Positions 8,352 through 17,087 of a stretch of DNA of 64,000 bases are shown in pieces (position 1 is the first letter of the stretch; every line of letters begins with the position of its first letter). Below the pieces are notes generated by a model. It was given only the letters and a program-made list of their open reading frames with translations. It ran no database searches and had not been told where the DNA came from. The stretch is from Marinospirillum alkalitolerans. GTDB taxonomy: Bacteria > Pseudomonadota > Gammaproteobacteria > Pseudomonadales > Halomonadaceae. Made by a program: the position numbers and the translations under genes. The stretch covers positions 248,001 through 312,000 of the forward strand of contig NZ_JBANFI010000003.1 in assembly GCF_045055655.1 (NCBI RefSeq), in the 5' to 3' direction.

Positions 8352-8669
8352 TTAACGCTTCAGCTGCACCTTCTCCATCAAGGTCTCGACCAAGCAGGTG
8401 CGATAGTGCACATCCTTGGCACAGCGCTCGAGGTGTTTTTCTAAGCGCAACGCCACACGATCAGGAATGGTGATTTTTTTCACCGCTGGATTGCGGCGAT
8501 AAACCTTTTGCCACACCTGCTCCAGAAACTCGGGGGTGCCAGCACCAATCCGCTTTTCCAGATTACGTCCAGTGACATGATAATTCTCTGCTATCAGGCG
8601 TCGCGCTTCATGCGCAATCATATTTTCTAGTGCCTGCTGAGAAATCCCTTTTTCTTTTAATCTTTGCAT
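8352..8669 (-). CDS. small hypothetical protein
   Basis: 105 residues from the ATG at 8669, preceded by GGAGG at good distance. The longer frame starting at 8729 has no such site. The protein is basic and probably all helical, without membrane segments: QQALENMIAHEARRLIAENY, RIGAGTPEFLEQVWQKVYRR, and a Cys-containing C-terminus. The repeated RRL/YRR/R-rich stretches could bind nucleic acid, but I recognise no domain. It has its own terminator and stands apart from the plus-strand operon. Confidence 0.65.
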   Translation of the reverse strand: MQRLKEKGISQQALENMIAHEARRLIAENYHVTGRNLEKRIGAGTPEFLEQVWQKVYRRNPAVKKITIPDRVALRLEKHLERCAKDVHYRTCLVETLMEKVQLKR

Positions 8670-8756
8670 GATTCCTCCTTCGAAGAACCCTGACCCTTCT
8701 CGCAAGCAGGAGAAGTCCTGCTCATCCAAGTCTGGGTGGAATCAATAAAAGACCAG

Positions 8757-8905
8757 CTAGGGAACCTCTGATCAACGTCACGAGCACAGGTCAAGCAAGG
8801 CGAAATTGATCGAAAAAGCGGAGTTTACACGGAGTAAATGAGCATTTTGAGACCCAATTTCAACGCAGTATGACCAAGCGCAGTAGTTAATCAGAGGCTT
8901 CCTAG
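8757..8905. mobile_element. MITE-like element, 149 bp, CTAG-bounded, copy A
   Basis: The ends are CTAGGGAACCTCTGAT (8757-8772) and, read on the other strand, CTAGGAAGCCTCTGAT (from 8905). They match at 14 of 16 positions, and both ends carry CTAG. No coding sequence lies inside. A shortened relative lies at 9329-9389 in the opposite orientation. CTAG at both ends fits a 4-base target duplication of IS5-like elements, but no transposase is present here. The right-hand CTAG supplies the TAG stop codon (8902-8904) of the gene at 8902-9225. Confidence 0.75.
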
Positions 8906-9225
8906 TGTGCACGCATCGAGGGATTTGGTAACTGCTTTTTCTGTTCCATCATTAAAGCGGTGACGTATTCAGCGCGTGTTGACGCATTAACAGGTTTATC
9001 TCGTGCTGCACACCAATCGATTAAAGCCTGCACATCCACCCAAACCTTCTCGATCAGAATACCCCTTGTAGCAAAAACGTCAATCATTTCGAGGCTTTTT
9101 GCCTCCCACTCTGCCCAAGTGGCCTCAAGCCGATCTGCATCTTCTGCAACCGCCTTGAGCTGCTCCCATTGATCCGCCTGAAACCAGCACAAGCCGGCTT
9201 GTTGAGGTGTCGATGAGCTGCTCAT
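8902..9225 (-). CDS. small hypothetical protein lying between the two MITE copies
   Basis: 107 residues from the ATG at 9225, with GGAG upstream. Features are WFQADQWEQLKAVAEDADRL, EWEAKSLEMIDVF and VWVDVQALIDWCAARDKP, ending in ASTRAEYVTALM. The W..EQW..L, LE.T..EW, KV.VDV..L..WC order is one I associate with a widespread but unnamed family of small soluble proteins; no function is known to me. Its TAG stop is formed by the terminal CTAG of copy A, so the element sits exactly at the end of the gene. Confidence 0.65.
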   Translation of the reverse strand: MSSSSTPQQAGLCWFQADQWEQLKAVAEDADRLEATWAEWEAKSLEMIDVFATRGILIEKVWVDVQALIDWCAARDKPVNASTRAEYVTALMMEQKKQLPNPSMRAH

Positions 9226-9328
9226 ATTCACTCCAGCTGATAATTAAAATCTCAGTGTAGCACAGCCAAGCCACCTTCTCTTGCTGGCTCCTTGCCTGAT
9301 CTGGTATGGAGCCAACAAGGTGATAGGA

Positions 9329-9389
9329 CTAGGAAGCCCCTGATTAACTACTGTGCTTGGTCATGCTGCGCTGATCAAAGGTTCCCTAG
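9329..9389. mobile_element. MITE-like element, 61 bp internally deleted, copy B
   Basis: CTAGGAAGCCCCTGATTAAC... matches the reverse complement of copy A at 39 of its first 42 bases. It then jumps to CTGATCAAAGGTTCCCTAG, which matches the other end of copy A at 17 of 19. About 88 internal bases are missing. The right CTAG (9386-9389) again contains the stop codon of the flanking minus-strand gene, here ppk. Confidence 0.75.
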
Positions 9390-11935
9390 CTGGCTTTTTC
9401 GGCATAGGCATCGAGTAGCGTTTCTTGAGCACTGACCTCCGCCTCGCCTTCTGCCGGTGAGTTCAGAAGATAGTGGCCATCGCTTTGTAGCTCCCAGCTT
9501 TGGCAGTTATCCAGCAGGTAGGTTTCCAGATCCTTGCGCACGCGATGTGCCAACTTGCCCTCCAACAGCGGAAAGCAGGTTTCCACACGATGGAACATAT
9601 TGCGCTCCATAAAATCAGCACTGGCGCAATAGACTTCATCCTGCCCATCATTGTGGAAACAGAAAACGCGCGTATGCTCCAAAAAGCGGCCAATAATCGA
9701 GCGTACACGGATGTTTTCTGAGACCTCAGGCACGCCAGGGCGCAAACAGCAGATACCGCGCACGATCATATCCACCACCACGCCAGCCTGACTGGCACGA
9801 TACAAGGCTTTAATCAGACGCGGCTCGGTGACTGAGTTGGTTTTAATCAGAATACGGGCTTTTTTACCCGCTTGGGCATGCTCAGCTTCTCGCTCAATCA
9901 TCTCGATCAAACGCTTATGCAAGGTAAAGGGCGCATGCAGCAGGGTATTCATGTTCAGCACCTGCCCCATACCACAAAGCTGCAAGAACACACGGTGCAC
10001 ATCTTCACAGAGAGCTTGATTGGCAGTCAGCAGCGCATAGTCAGTATAGAGGCGCGCGGTCTTGGCGTGATAGTTGCCCGTACCAAGATGGGCATAATGA
10101 CGTAGCTGGCCGTTTTCACGCCGCAGCAGGTGCATCATCTTGGCATGCGTCTTATAGGCCACCACGCCATAGATCACGATGGCTCCCGCCTCCTGTAAAC
10201 GGCTGGCCAGCGTCAAATTATCGGCTTCATCAAAGCGCGCGCGCAGTTCAATCACCACCGTGACTTCCTTACCATTACGCGCAGCATCCACCAAGGCACT
10301 GACGATATTCGAGTCTGGCCCAGTGCGATAAAGTGTCTGCTTAATCGCCACAACATCTGGATCAGTCGCGGCTTCACGCAACAGATCTTCGACAGGAGAA
10401 AAGCTCTCAAACGGGTGGTGCAGCAGAATATCGCCTTGGCGGATGGCATTAAAAATCGAGCCAGCTTCTTTACGCAGCAGCTTGGGTAAACCGGGCGTAA
10501 AAGGCGCATATTGCAAGTCTGGACGATCCACCAATCCCATCACCGCCATCAAACGATTGAGATTCACTGGACCATTGACGCGATACAGCTCGTCTTCGCT
10601 AAGGTTAAACTGCTTGAGCAAAAAGGCGATCAGGTCATCAGGGCAGTTATCCGCCACCTCTAGACGCACCGCATCACCATAGCGACGCGATAAGAGTTCA
10701 CCCCGTAAAGCACTGGCCAGATCCGAGACTTCTTCTGAATCAACGCTCAAATCGGCGTTGCGCGTAATACGGAACTGATAGCAGCCCTTGACCTTCATCC
10801 CCGGAAAAAGACGCTCAGCATGCGCGTGGATAACAGAAGACAAGAAGACAAAATGATCGCCCGATTCAACCAGCTCATCCGGCAGCCTGACCAAACGTGC
10901 CAAAGAGCGCGGCGCCGGCAGAATCGCCATGCCGCCTTCGCGGCCAAACGCATCCTTGCCTTCCAGCGAGACGATAAAGTTCAGGCTTTTATTGACCAGG
11001 CGCGGAAAGGGGTGCGAAGGATCCAGACCGATAGGACTGATCACCGGCAGAATTTCCTGCATGAAGAAATCCTCCACCCAAGCGCTCTGCGCGGGAGTCC
11101 ACTGATCACGGCGGATAAAGCGGATATTCTGCTCTTCCATCGCCGGAATCAGCTGGTCATTTAAAATGCTATATTGGCGCTCGACCTGCTCATGACACAG
11201 GCGTGAGATTTCTTTCAGCACCTCAGTCGGGCGACGCCCATCAATCCCTGATTTCTCACGCTCAAACGCCACTTGACGCCTTAATCCTGCAACCCGTATC
11301 TCAAAGAACTCATCCAGATTACTGGAAAAGATCAATAAAAAGAGCAAGCGATTAAGCAGAGGGTGACTGGTATCCAGTGATTGCTCCAGCACACGGATAT
11401 TGAACTCTAAATGCGATAACTCACGATTAAAGTACCACTCAGGCGCATCCAAATTAATGCTGGCATCGGGTTTGCGTCGCCGCACCCCACCCTTGGTTTG
11501 ATTGATACGCAAGGTGGCACGCGGCGGCGTATTGCTCGCCTGCTCATCAACTAAAGACGCATCTTGGGTTGTGGTATTGGCTTCTGCAATGGGTGCTGCC
11601 TCGCCCTCGATCCCACTGGGTTCAGCATGAGCCGCAGCCTTGGCCGCCGCAGCCGCTTTGGCACGGGTTGGTCGCGCTCGTGCTGGGCTTTTCGGTACAG
11701 AGCTTTTCGGTAAAGGGCTTTTCGGTGACGGGCTCGCTGATGAGGAAGTGTCTTGAGCAGAACTGGCCGATGCAGCGCTGTTCGGTACGCCGCTGCCTTG
11801 TGAGGCATTCTGCTGTAGCGCATCATTGGGTGAAGTACTGGTGTGCGCCGCGCGCTTGCGTGCAGAGCCACCTCGTGCTGCACGCTGCCGGTTTGTTGTT
11901 GACGATGAAGCGGTCTTTTTTATTGTCTCTGTCAT
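9386..11935 (-). CDS. ppk: polyphosphate kinase 1 with long basic N-terminal extension
   Basis: Makes long polyphosphate chains from ATP. The ATG at 11935 (MTETIKK) has AAGGAAGG upstream and is preferred to the frame start at 11995. The 849-residue protein has a normal Ppk1 core from about residue 163 (WYFNRELSHLEFN). Core motifs include IFSSNLDEFFEIRVAGL, the autophosphorylated His in YKTHAKMMHLL, and HLGTGNYHAKTARLYTD. The first 160 residues are Ala/Ser/Pro/Lys-rich with repeated KSP units and a run of Ala/Lys, resembling linker histone tails. Usual Ppk1 proteins are about 700 residues without this part. The TAG stop is part of MITE copy B. Confidence 0.93.
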   Translation of the reverse strand: MTETIKKTASSSTTNRQRAARGGSARKRAAHTSTSPNDALQQNASQGSGVPNSAASASSAQDTSSSASPSPKSPLPKSSVPKSPARARPTRAKAAAAAKAAAHAEPSGIEGEAAPIAEANTTTQDASLVDEQASNTPPRATLRINQTKGGVRRRKPDASINLDAPEWYFNRELSHLEFNIRVLEQSLDTSHPLLNRLLFLLIFSSNLDEFFEIRVAGLRRQVAFEREKSGIDGRRPTEVLKEISRLCHEQVERQYSILNDQLIPAMEEQNIRFIRRDQWTPAQSAWVEDFFMQEILPVISPIGLDPSHPFPRLVNKSLNFIVSLEGKDAFGREGGMAILPAPRSLARLVRLPDELVESGDHFVFLSSVIHAHAERLFPGMKVKGCYQFRITRNADLSVDSEEVSDLASALRGELLSRRYGDAVRLEVADNCPDDLIAFLLKQFNLSEDELYRVNGPVNLNRLMAVMGLVDRPDLQYAPFTPGLPKLLRKEAGSIFNAIRQGDILLHHPFESFSPVEDLLREAATDPDVVAIKQTLYRTGPDSNIVSALVDAARNGKEVTVVIELRARFDEADNLTLASRLQEAGAIVIYGVVAYKTHAKMMHLLRRENGQLRHYAHLGTGNYHAKTARLYTDYALLTANQALCEDVHRVFLQLCGMGQVLNMNTLLHAPFTLHKRLIEMIEREAEHAQAGKKARILIKTNSVTEPRLIKALYRASQAGVVVDMIVRGICCLRPGVPEVSENIRVRSIIGRFLEHTRVFCFHNDGQDEVYCASADFMERNMFHRVETCFPLLEGKLAHRVRKDLETYLLDNCQSWELQSDGHYLLNSPAEGEAEVSAQETLLDAYAEKAS

Positions 11936-12064
11936 CCTGCCTTCCTTTTGAGCCACACGAGCCAGCAGTGCCTGATCAACTGAGTCATCACCCAATTGCG
12001 CGGAACGCTTCAGTCAGACCAGCTGGCTCACTCACGGCCTGACTGAGAAGGTCTGCGTAGGCGG

Positions 12065-13069
12065 TTAAACGCCACGCAATATCTGGGCAGCACGCTTGGC
12101 ATAGTAGGTCAAAATGCCATCCGCACCTGCCCGTTTCATGCATAACAAGGCTTCCATCATACTCTCTTCACTCAGCCACCCCTTTTCTATCGCATTCATC
12201 TGCATCGCGTATTCGCCGCTGACTTGATAGACAAAGGTGGGCACGCCCAGCTCTTTTTTGATTCGATGAACGATATCCAGATACGGCAAACCGGGTTTAA
12301 TCATCACCATATCCGCACCTTCGACCAGATCCATCGCGACCTCGTGCAGGGCCTCATCTGAATTGGCTGGGTCCATCTGATAGGTCTTTTTATCGGCCTT
12401 ACCCAAATTGGCCGCAGAACCCACCGCATCACGGAAAGGCCCATAATAGTGAGAAGCATACTTAGCGGCATAGGAGAAAATCCGTGTATTGACTAGCTGC
12501 TCCTGCTCCAACACCTGACGTATCTGCCCAATGCGGCCATCCATCATATCCGAGGGTGCCAGCATATCTGCACCCGCCTCAGCATGGGAAAGCGCCTGCT
12601 TGACCAAGGTTTCGACCGTGCGATCATTCAACACATAACCCTGCTCATCGATAATGCCATCCTGACCATGGGTGGTATAAGGGTCAAGAGCGACATCGGT
12701 GATAATACCGAGCTCAGGCACTGCCTCTTTCAAAACCCGCACACTGCGCTGGACTAGGCCGTTCGGGTTATAAGCCTCTTCGGCCAACTCACTTTTGCCT
12801 TCTACCCCCACAACCGGAAAAAGCGCCATCGCCGGTATGCCTAAATCAGCAATTTCACGCGCTTCTTGAAGAAGAAGATCCAAGCTCAAGCGCTCGACAC
12901 CTGGCATGGAAGGAATAGCTTCACGCTGATTATCACCTTCTTGAACAAAAACCGGCAGAATCAAATCCTGCGGCGCCAAGCGATGCTCTTGCATCAACTG
13001 ACGGGAGAAAGCATCTGCACGCATACGGCGCAGACGAGTCGCAGGAAAAGTACGGTGGGCCAAATACAT
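12065..13069 (-). CDS. hemB: delta-aminolevulinic acid dehydratase (porphobilinogen synthase)
   Basis: Joins two aminolevulinate molecules to porphobilinogen in heme synthesis. 334 residues, with GGAG before the ATG. Conserved blocks are RLRRMR at the start, KYASHYYGPFRDAVGS, and MIKPGLPYLDIVHRIKKE with the Schiff-base region. The metal loop reads TDVALDPYTTHGQDG. The Cys residues of zinc-type enzymes are replaced by Ala and Asp, which indicates a magnesium-type rather than zinc-type enzyme. It probably has its own transcript; a 129-base gap separates it from ppk. Confidence 0.96.
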   Translation of the reverse strand: MYLAHRTFPATRLRRMRADAFSRQLMQEHRLAPQDLILPVFVQEGDNQREAIPSMPGVERLSLDLLLQEAREIADLGIPAMALFPVVGVEGKSELAEEAYNPNGLVQRSVRVLKEAVPELGIITDVALDPYTTHGQDGIIDEQGYVLNDRTVETLVKQALSHAEAGADMLAPSDMMDGRIGQIRQVLEQEQLVNTRIFSYAAKYASHYYGPFRDAVGSAANLGKADKKTYQMDPANSDEALHEVAMDLVEGADMVMIKPGLPYLDIVHRIKKELGVPTFVYQVSGEYAMQMNAIEKGWLSEESMMEALLCMKRAGADGILTYYAKRAAQILRGV

Positions 13070-13253
13070 GGCTAACTCCTTTCGTCATTCATAGTCGAAT
13101 CAGTATATCAGGAGTGCCCAAGAGATAGCGTGCTCCTCAGCTTACAATTTGTCGCAGGCACAAGGTGCACTTGCCTTGCTGTCTAAAGCCCACTAGAGTC
13201 GATCACAGCGAGTCCAACAAAAGCACCTCTTGCCTTTATCTAAGGAGTTGATC

Positions 13254-13913
13254 ATGAGCAAAAAAGTGGCTGTCCTCTTATCTGGTTGCGGTGTCTATGA
13301 CGGTGCCGAAATCTATGAAACCGTCCTCACCTTACTGCGTTTAGATGAACAGGGTGTGAAATATCAATGCATTGCACCTGATATCCCACAGCAGGAGGTG
13401 GTCAATCACCTGAGCGGAGAAGTCGAGGCTGATGCCAAGCGCTCGGTTTTACAAGAAGCGGCCCGCCTCGCACGAGGCGATATCTTGGCACTAGATCAAG
13501 CCCAGGAAGAAGACTTTGATGCCTTGATTCTGCCCGGCGGCTTTGGCGTGGCCAAGAACTTCTCTGATTTTGCGACCCAGGGTGCCAAAGCCAGTGTAGA
13601 GCCGCAGGTAAAAGCCTTCACTCAGGCCTTTGTCAGCGCCAAAAAGCCGATCGGCCTGATGTGTATTGCACCGGCACTCAGTGCTGAATTGATCGGCCCC
13701 GGCGTGGTCTGCACCATCGGGCGCGATGCTGGCGTCAGCGGTGCATTAACAGAGATGGGCGCACTGCATAAAAGTGCCGATGCGGATGAAATCGTGGTCG
13801 ACCAACAGCATCTGCTTGTCACCACACCCGCTTATATGATGGCCACCCGCCTCAGTGAGGCTAAGGTCGGTATTTTCAAGCTGGTCGATAAGGTGCTGGA
13901 GTTGATCAAATAA
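13254..13913 (+). CDS. elbB: ElbB, DJ-1/PfpI-type glyoxalase-like protein
   Basis: 219 residues from the ATG at 13254, with AAGGAG 8 bases upstream; the frame start at 13230 has none. The sequence opens with KKVAVLLSGCGVYDGAEI. It carries LILPGGFGVAKNFSDFA and the nucleophile-elbow Cys in KPIGLMCIAPAL, as in E. coli ElbB (isoprenoid-biosynthesis-associated, glyoxalase activity reported). Cytoplasmic. The physiological role is unclear in all species. It is a single gene with a hairpin downstream. Confidence 0.93.
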   Translation: MSKKVAVLLSGCGVYDGAEIYETVLTLLRLDEQGVKYQCIAPDIPQQEVVNHLSGEVEADAKRSVLQEAARLARGDILALDQAQEEDFDALILPGGFGVAKNFSDFATQGAKASVEPQVKAFTQAFVSAKKPIGLMCIAPALSAELIGPGVVCTIGRDAGVSGALTEMGALHKSADADEIVVDQQHLLVTTPAYMMATRLSEAKVGIFKLVDKVLELIK

Positions 13914-13932
13914 AGCACATCACCAGGATTGC

Positions 13933-13958
13933 ACTGAGACCGTGGCTGCGGTCTCAGT
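13933..13958 (+). terminator. hairpin after elbB, possible terminator
   Basis: ACTGAGACCG, loop TGGCTG, CGGTCTCAGT: a perfect 10-base stem 20 bases after the stop codon. No T-run follows, so termination strength is doubtful. Confidence 0.45.
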
Positions 13959-14024
13959 CTCAGATCCAAGGGGCCTAGATTCAATAATTCAACCCAAGTC
14001 TCTCTAGATGAACTCCAGATGTTT

Positions 14025-15233
14025 CTAGATAAGATCCGCGATGCTCGATAAATCCGGCATCACCTGCGTAATACGCAGTGCATCAATTCCCCACAGCGTC
14101 GCTGGATTCACCCGCATCCGCTCATTGACTGGGCACACGCTTTTAATCGCAAACTGGCGCGAGGCTGTATTGCGCCGCCTTGGCGATAAGAATAAATCGC
14201 CATCCGCTTTGCGCACACTGGCGACCAAAGGCGCTTTTGGATCAGAAGTCCGACCTATCACCACCGCCAACTCACCATTATTTAAGCGCACATACACGCC
14301 AGGCGGATAAACCCCAAGTTCATTAAGGAACAACAGGGTGAGTTTTTCATCAAACTGGCTACCACGGCGAATAAAAATCTCACGCAAGGAATCTTTATGC
14401 TTGATCGGGCTGCGATAGGGTCTTGGTGTCACCATCGCACTATAGACATCGGCCAGCGCCACCACACGCGCCTCACGACGTATTTGATCCCCCTTCAAGG
14501 CGCGTGGATAACCACTGCCATCGAGCTTTTCATGGTGCTGGGCAATGATCTCCAACCAAAGATCATCTGTCACCCCCGCCTGCTGCAGCTTTTGTACGCC
14601 CTGTTCAGGGTGGCGATTAATCACCTTGCGCTGTTGCGCGTTTAACGGTGATTTCTGCTGATGCAAACGCTGCTGATAGGGGTTCATCGCTACATTGCAG
14701 GTGAGACAAGCGGCCATCACCGCAAGGCGCACCTCCTGCGGGGCTTGCAAGCGCTCTAAAATCAGCTCAGCCAACACGGCAATTTGCATCGGATGATGAA
14801 TGGGATAGGCAAACTGATCCGATAAGTGCACCGCGCCAAGCAGCGCATCAGCATCATAATCACGCAGGCCCTGTAGCGTGACGATAATGTCGTAAATCCG
14901 CTTCTGCACCAGCCCGACGGGCGGTGGTGTATCCTGATCGATCAGCTCAAAAGCTTCTTCCAGCTTCAAGCACAGCTCATCAAACTCAGCAAAGGGATTG
15001 ACTCGACGACGAAAGCGTAAGGGCTGGGGCACAGGAGAGGCTGGGGTCTCTTCAGCATCCTTGGCAAACAAACCCACTCTTGCCAAGATTTCTTTCTGGC
15101 GCTCTGAGCGCAGCAGCGCACCTCTGGCCATCAGCAGCTTGCCGAATTCATCATAAATCGGCCAAGGCACCGGCCGGTTCACCTTTAAGTGCTCGGGTGT
15201 GATGCGTGATAATTCAAAGTCTCGCAGCAACAT
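14025..15233 (-). CDS. HD-GYP domain protein with degenerate HD motif
   Basis: 402 residues; AAGGA lies 8 bases before the ATG. The central domain (about 150-300) has HHPMQIAVLAELILERL, HHEKLDGSGYP and VVALADVYSAMVTPRPYR, which mark the HD-GYP family of cyclic-di-GMP phosphodiesterases. The metal-binding HDIGK block is replaced by LTCNVAM, so the usual iron ligands are missing and normal catalysis is doubtful. The N-terminus (about 1-60) looks like the small DUF3391-type domain that often precedes HD-GYP. It follows two di-iron ODP-type genes at 27 bases, so it may transmit their state through protein contacts. Confidence 0.85.
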   Translation of the reverse strand: MLLRDFELSRITPEHLKVNRPVPWPIYDEFGKLLMARGALLRSERQKEILARVGLFAKDAEETPASPVPQPLRFRRRVNPFAEFDELCLKLEEAFELIDQDTPPPVGLVQKRIYDIIVTLQGLRDYDADALLGAVHLSDQFAYPIHHPMQIAVLAELILERLQAPQEVRLAVMAACLTCNVAMNPYQQRLHQQKSPLNAQQRKVINRHPEQGVQKLQQAGVTDDLWLEIIAQHHEKLDGSGYPRALKGDQIRREARVVALADVYSAMVTPRPYRSPIKHKDSLREIFIRRGSQFDEKLTLLFLNELGVYPPGVYVRLNNGELAVVIGRTSDPKAPLVASVRKADGDLFLSPRRRNTASRQFAIKSVCPVNERMRVNPATLWGIDALRITQVMPDLSSIADLI

Positions 15234-15260
15234 AGGGTTATCCTTGCAATCCTTCTGCCC

Positions 15261-16046
15261 CTAAACGGGTTGACCTGCATAGATCGACTGGAGAAAGTCT
15301 CCGCCGCACTGCAAGGCCTCAAACCAATCTAAAAATGCGCTGACCTGCTCCTCGGCAAACATGGCCCCATGCTGTGGCACAATCATCTTGACCGGAAGCG
15401 CGCGCACCTGTTGCACCCAATGACGACAGACCGCATTGGAGTGCATATAGCGCTGATGAAAAGACAGCATATAGCGGGTGTGCTCTTCAAAATCCTCAAC
15501 GAATAAAGCACGCTGACCCGCTGGGAAAATCGAGGCACCAATATCGCCGCTGAATAGAATTCCTGAGCGCTCATCAAAAACACTAAAGTTACCTTCGCTA
15601 TGCAGAAAGTGCGCGGGCAACAGATGCAAATGATCACCTGAAGGCAGGGGTAGACGCAGGCCTTGATCCGGAATCGGTTCAACATGCTCCGGCTCATCCA
15701 AGCCAAAGTGAGACACAAAATGCAGCCACAGACGTGAGATCAAAAGCTTGGCATCACTGATTTTCATCCAATAGGGTGCCGAAGAGCAGACATCAGGGTC
15801 TTGGTGGGTGGCAATCAAGGTCGTAATCTGCCGCGGATGCAGGTAGCGACTGACCTGCTCAAGCACCTGATGAAAGACATAGCTGCCACCGGGATCAAAC
15901 AGCACGCCTTGGTCGCGATTAATAATCAGACACTGGTTGGTTTGCACAAAAGAACTGGCCTGTTCTTCTTCCTCCCAACCGAACCAGACAAACTGATGTT
16001 CATCATCTTCATAAAGAAGGCGGCTGGCTTCAAGACGCTCACTCAT
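15261..16046 (-). CDS. ODP-type di-iron metallo-beta-lactamase-fold protein, copy 1
   Basis: 261 residues. Metal ligands of the flavodiiron/ODP branch are visible in order: THQDPDV (HxDxD), HFLHSEGNF (His), FSGDIGA (bridging Asp) and PQHG (His). The start block LYEDDEHQFVWFGWEE is typical of oxygen-binding di-iron proteins without a flavodoxin domain. Relatives bind or reduce oxygen, and one in Treponema works with a chemoreceptor. Cytoplasmic. Clearly a paralogue of the gene upstream and 27 bases before the HD-GYP gene, suggesting an oxygen- or NO-responsive signalling unit. Confidence 0.85.
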   Translation of the reverse strand: MSERLEASRLLYEDDEHQFVWFGWEEEEQASSFVQTNQCLIINRDQGVLFDPGGSYVFHQVLEQVSRYLHPRQITTLIATHQDPDVCSSAPYWMKISDAKLLISRLWLHFVSHFGLDEPEHVEPIPDQGLRLPLPSGDHLHLLPAHFLHSEGNFSVFDERSGILFSGDIGASIFPAGQRALFVEDFEEHTRYMLSFHQRYMHSNAVCRHWVQQVRALPVKMIVPQHGAMFAEEQVSAFLDWFEALQCGGDFLQSIYAGQPV

Positions 16047-16125
16047 CCTTTGCTTCTCCCTGGTTTGATGCTCGCTCGTCCTTCGGTCTTCCCTCTAGGT
16101 CCGATAGATCGATGGGCACCTGAGA

Positions 16126-16893
16126 CTAAAAACCATAAAACTCATCCAGCAAATCTGTGCCACATTGCAGGTTTTCTAACCATGTCAAAAAGGCAGGAAT
16201 ATGCTCTTTCCCGATCACGGCACCATGTTGAGGAACGATCATTTCAACCGGATATTGACGCACCATCGCTACCCATTTACGCAATGCAGCATTGTTGCCC
16301 ATATAGCGGCGATGAAACCCCTCGGTGTAGGCTAGGTGCTCCTCCCAATCCTTGACCATTAAATAACGCTCACCCTTAGGAAAAACAGCCGCACCTATAT
16401 CACCAGAAAACAAAATCTTCGAGCGGGTATCGTAGAAACTAAAGTTGCCTTCACTATGCAAAAAATGAGCAGGCAGCAGCACGATTTCACCGCCAGCGGG
16501 CAGCTTGATCATCTTGCCCTTGTCTTCTATCGCGATCAGTCGTGTTGGATCACTAAAGCCAAAATGGGACACAAAGCGTATCCACAGGCGTGAGACGAGC
16601 AAACGGGCACGGGTCGCCTTCAACCAAAGAGTCACCGAGGAGAGCACATCTGGATCTTGATGGGTGGCGAGCAGATAGCGTATCTGATCCAGCGGTAGAT
16701 ACTTGCTCACTTCTGCTGCGACTTCTGAAAAAATAAAAGCACCACCTGGATCAAACAAGTAACCCTGATCCTGATTGATGACTAAAACCTGATTGGATTG
16801 CACCAAACTTTCTTCTGCATCTGGATCTTCCCAACCGAACCAAATGACCTGGTGCTCATCATCCTCAAATAAGACATGACTACTTTCTACCAT
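16126..16893 (-). CDS. ODP-type di-iron metallo-beta-lactamase-fold protein, copy 2
   Basis: 255 residues from the ATG at 16893, which has GGAG six bases upstream; two earlier in-frame starts (16926 GTG, 16905 ATG) lack a site. It shares with copy 1 the opening FEDDEHQVIWFGWE, then THQDPDV, HFLHSEGNF, FSGDIGA and PQHG, so all di-iron ligands are kept. It is the first gene of a three-gene unit with copy 1 and the HD-GYP protein. Two retained intact copies suggest different ligands or a heterodimer; the sequence does not say which. Confidence 0.85.
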   Translation of the reverse strand: MVESSHVLFEDDEHQVIWFGWEDPDAEESLVQSNQVLVINQDQGYLFDPGGAFIFSEVAAEVSKYLPLDQIRYLLATHQDPDVLSSVTLWLKATRARLLVSRLWIRFVSHFGFSDPTRLIAIEDKGKMIKLPAGGEIVLLPAHFLHSEGNFSFYDTRSKILFSGDIGAAVFPKGERYLMVKDWEEHLAYTEGFHRRYMGNNAALRKWVAMVRQYPVEMIVPQHGAVIGKEHIPAFLTWLENLQCGTDLLDEFYGF

Positions 16894-16974
16894 CTCGGAC
16901 TCCATGTGCAGGGTAAAAAATCCCACTTATTATTTATAGCATCCTAACAAAAATAAGGCGTTGACACATAACAA

Positions 16975-16999
16975 AGAACCCAGCATTGCGCTGGGTTCT
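16975..16999 (-). terminator. terminator of the tat operon
   Basis: AGAACCCAGC, loop ATTGC, GCTGGGTTCT: a 10-base stem. On the minus strand it is followed by a T-rich stretch (TTTGTTA). It lies 88 bases beyond the tatC stop. Confidence 0.7.
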
Positions 17000-17087
17000 A
17001 TGATCGGTTTCAGCTGAACTCGTGGAGTAGCTTTAAATCAAAGCGAGGCTTGGTGCGAACCTGCTCGTGATGTCCACCAGAAGCGTC

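Noticed and set aside
11551..12042. Long frames in both strands over the ppk N-terminal region
   Set aside because: They are shadows of the repetitive Ala/Lys/Pro-coding sequence; only the ppk frame continues into a known domain.
16961..16990. TTGACA on the plus strand as a promoter
   Set aside because: No -10 at the right distance and no plus-strand gene downstream; it lies beside the tat terminator.
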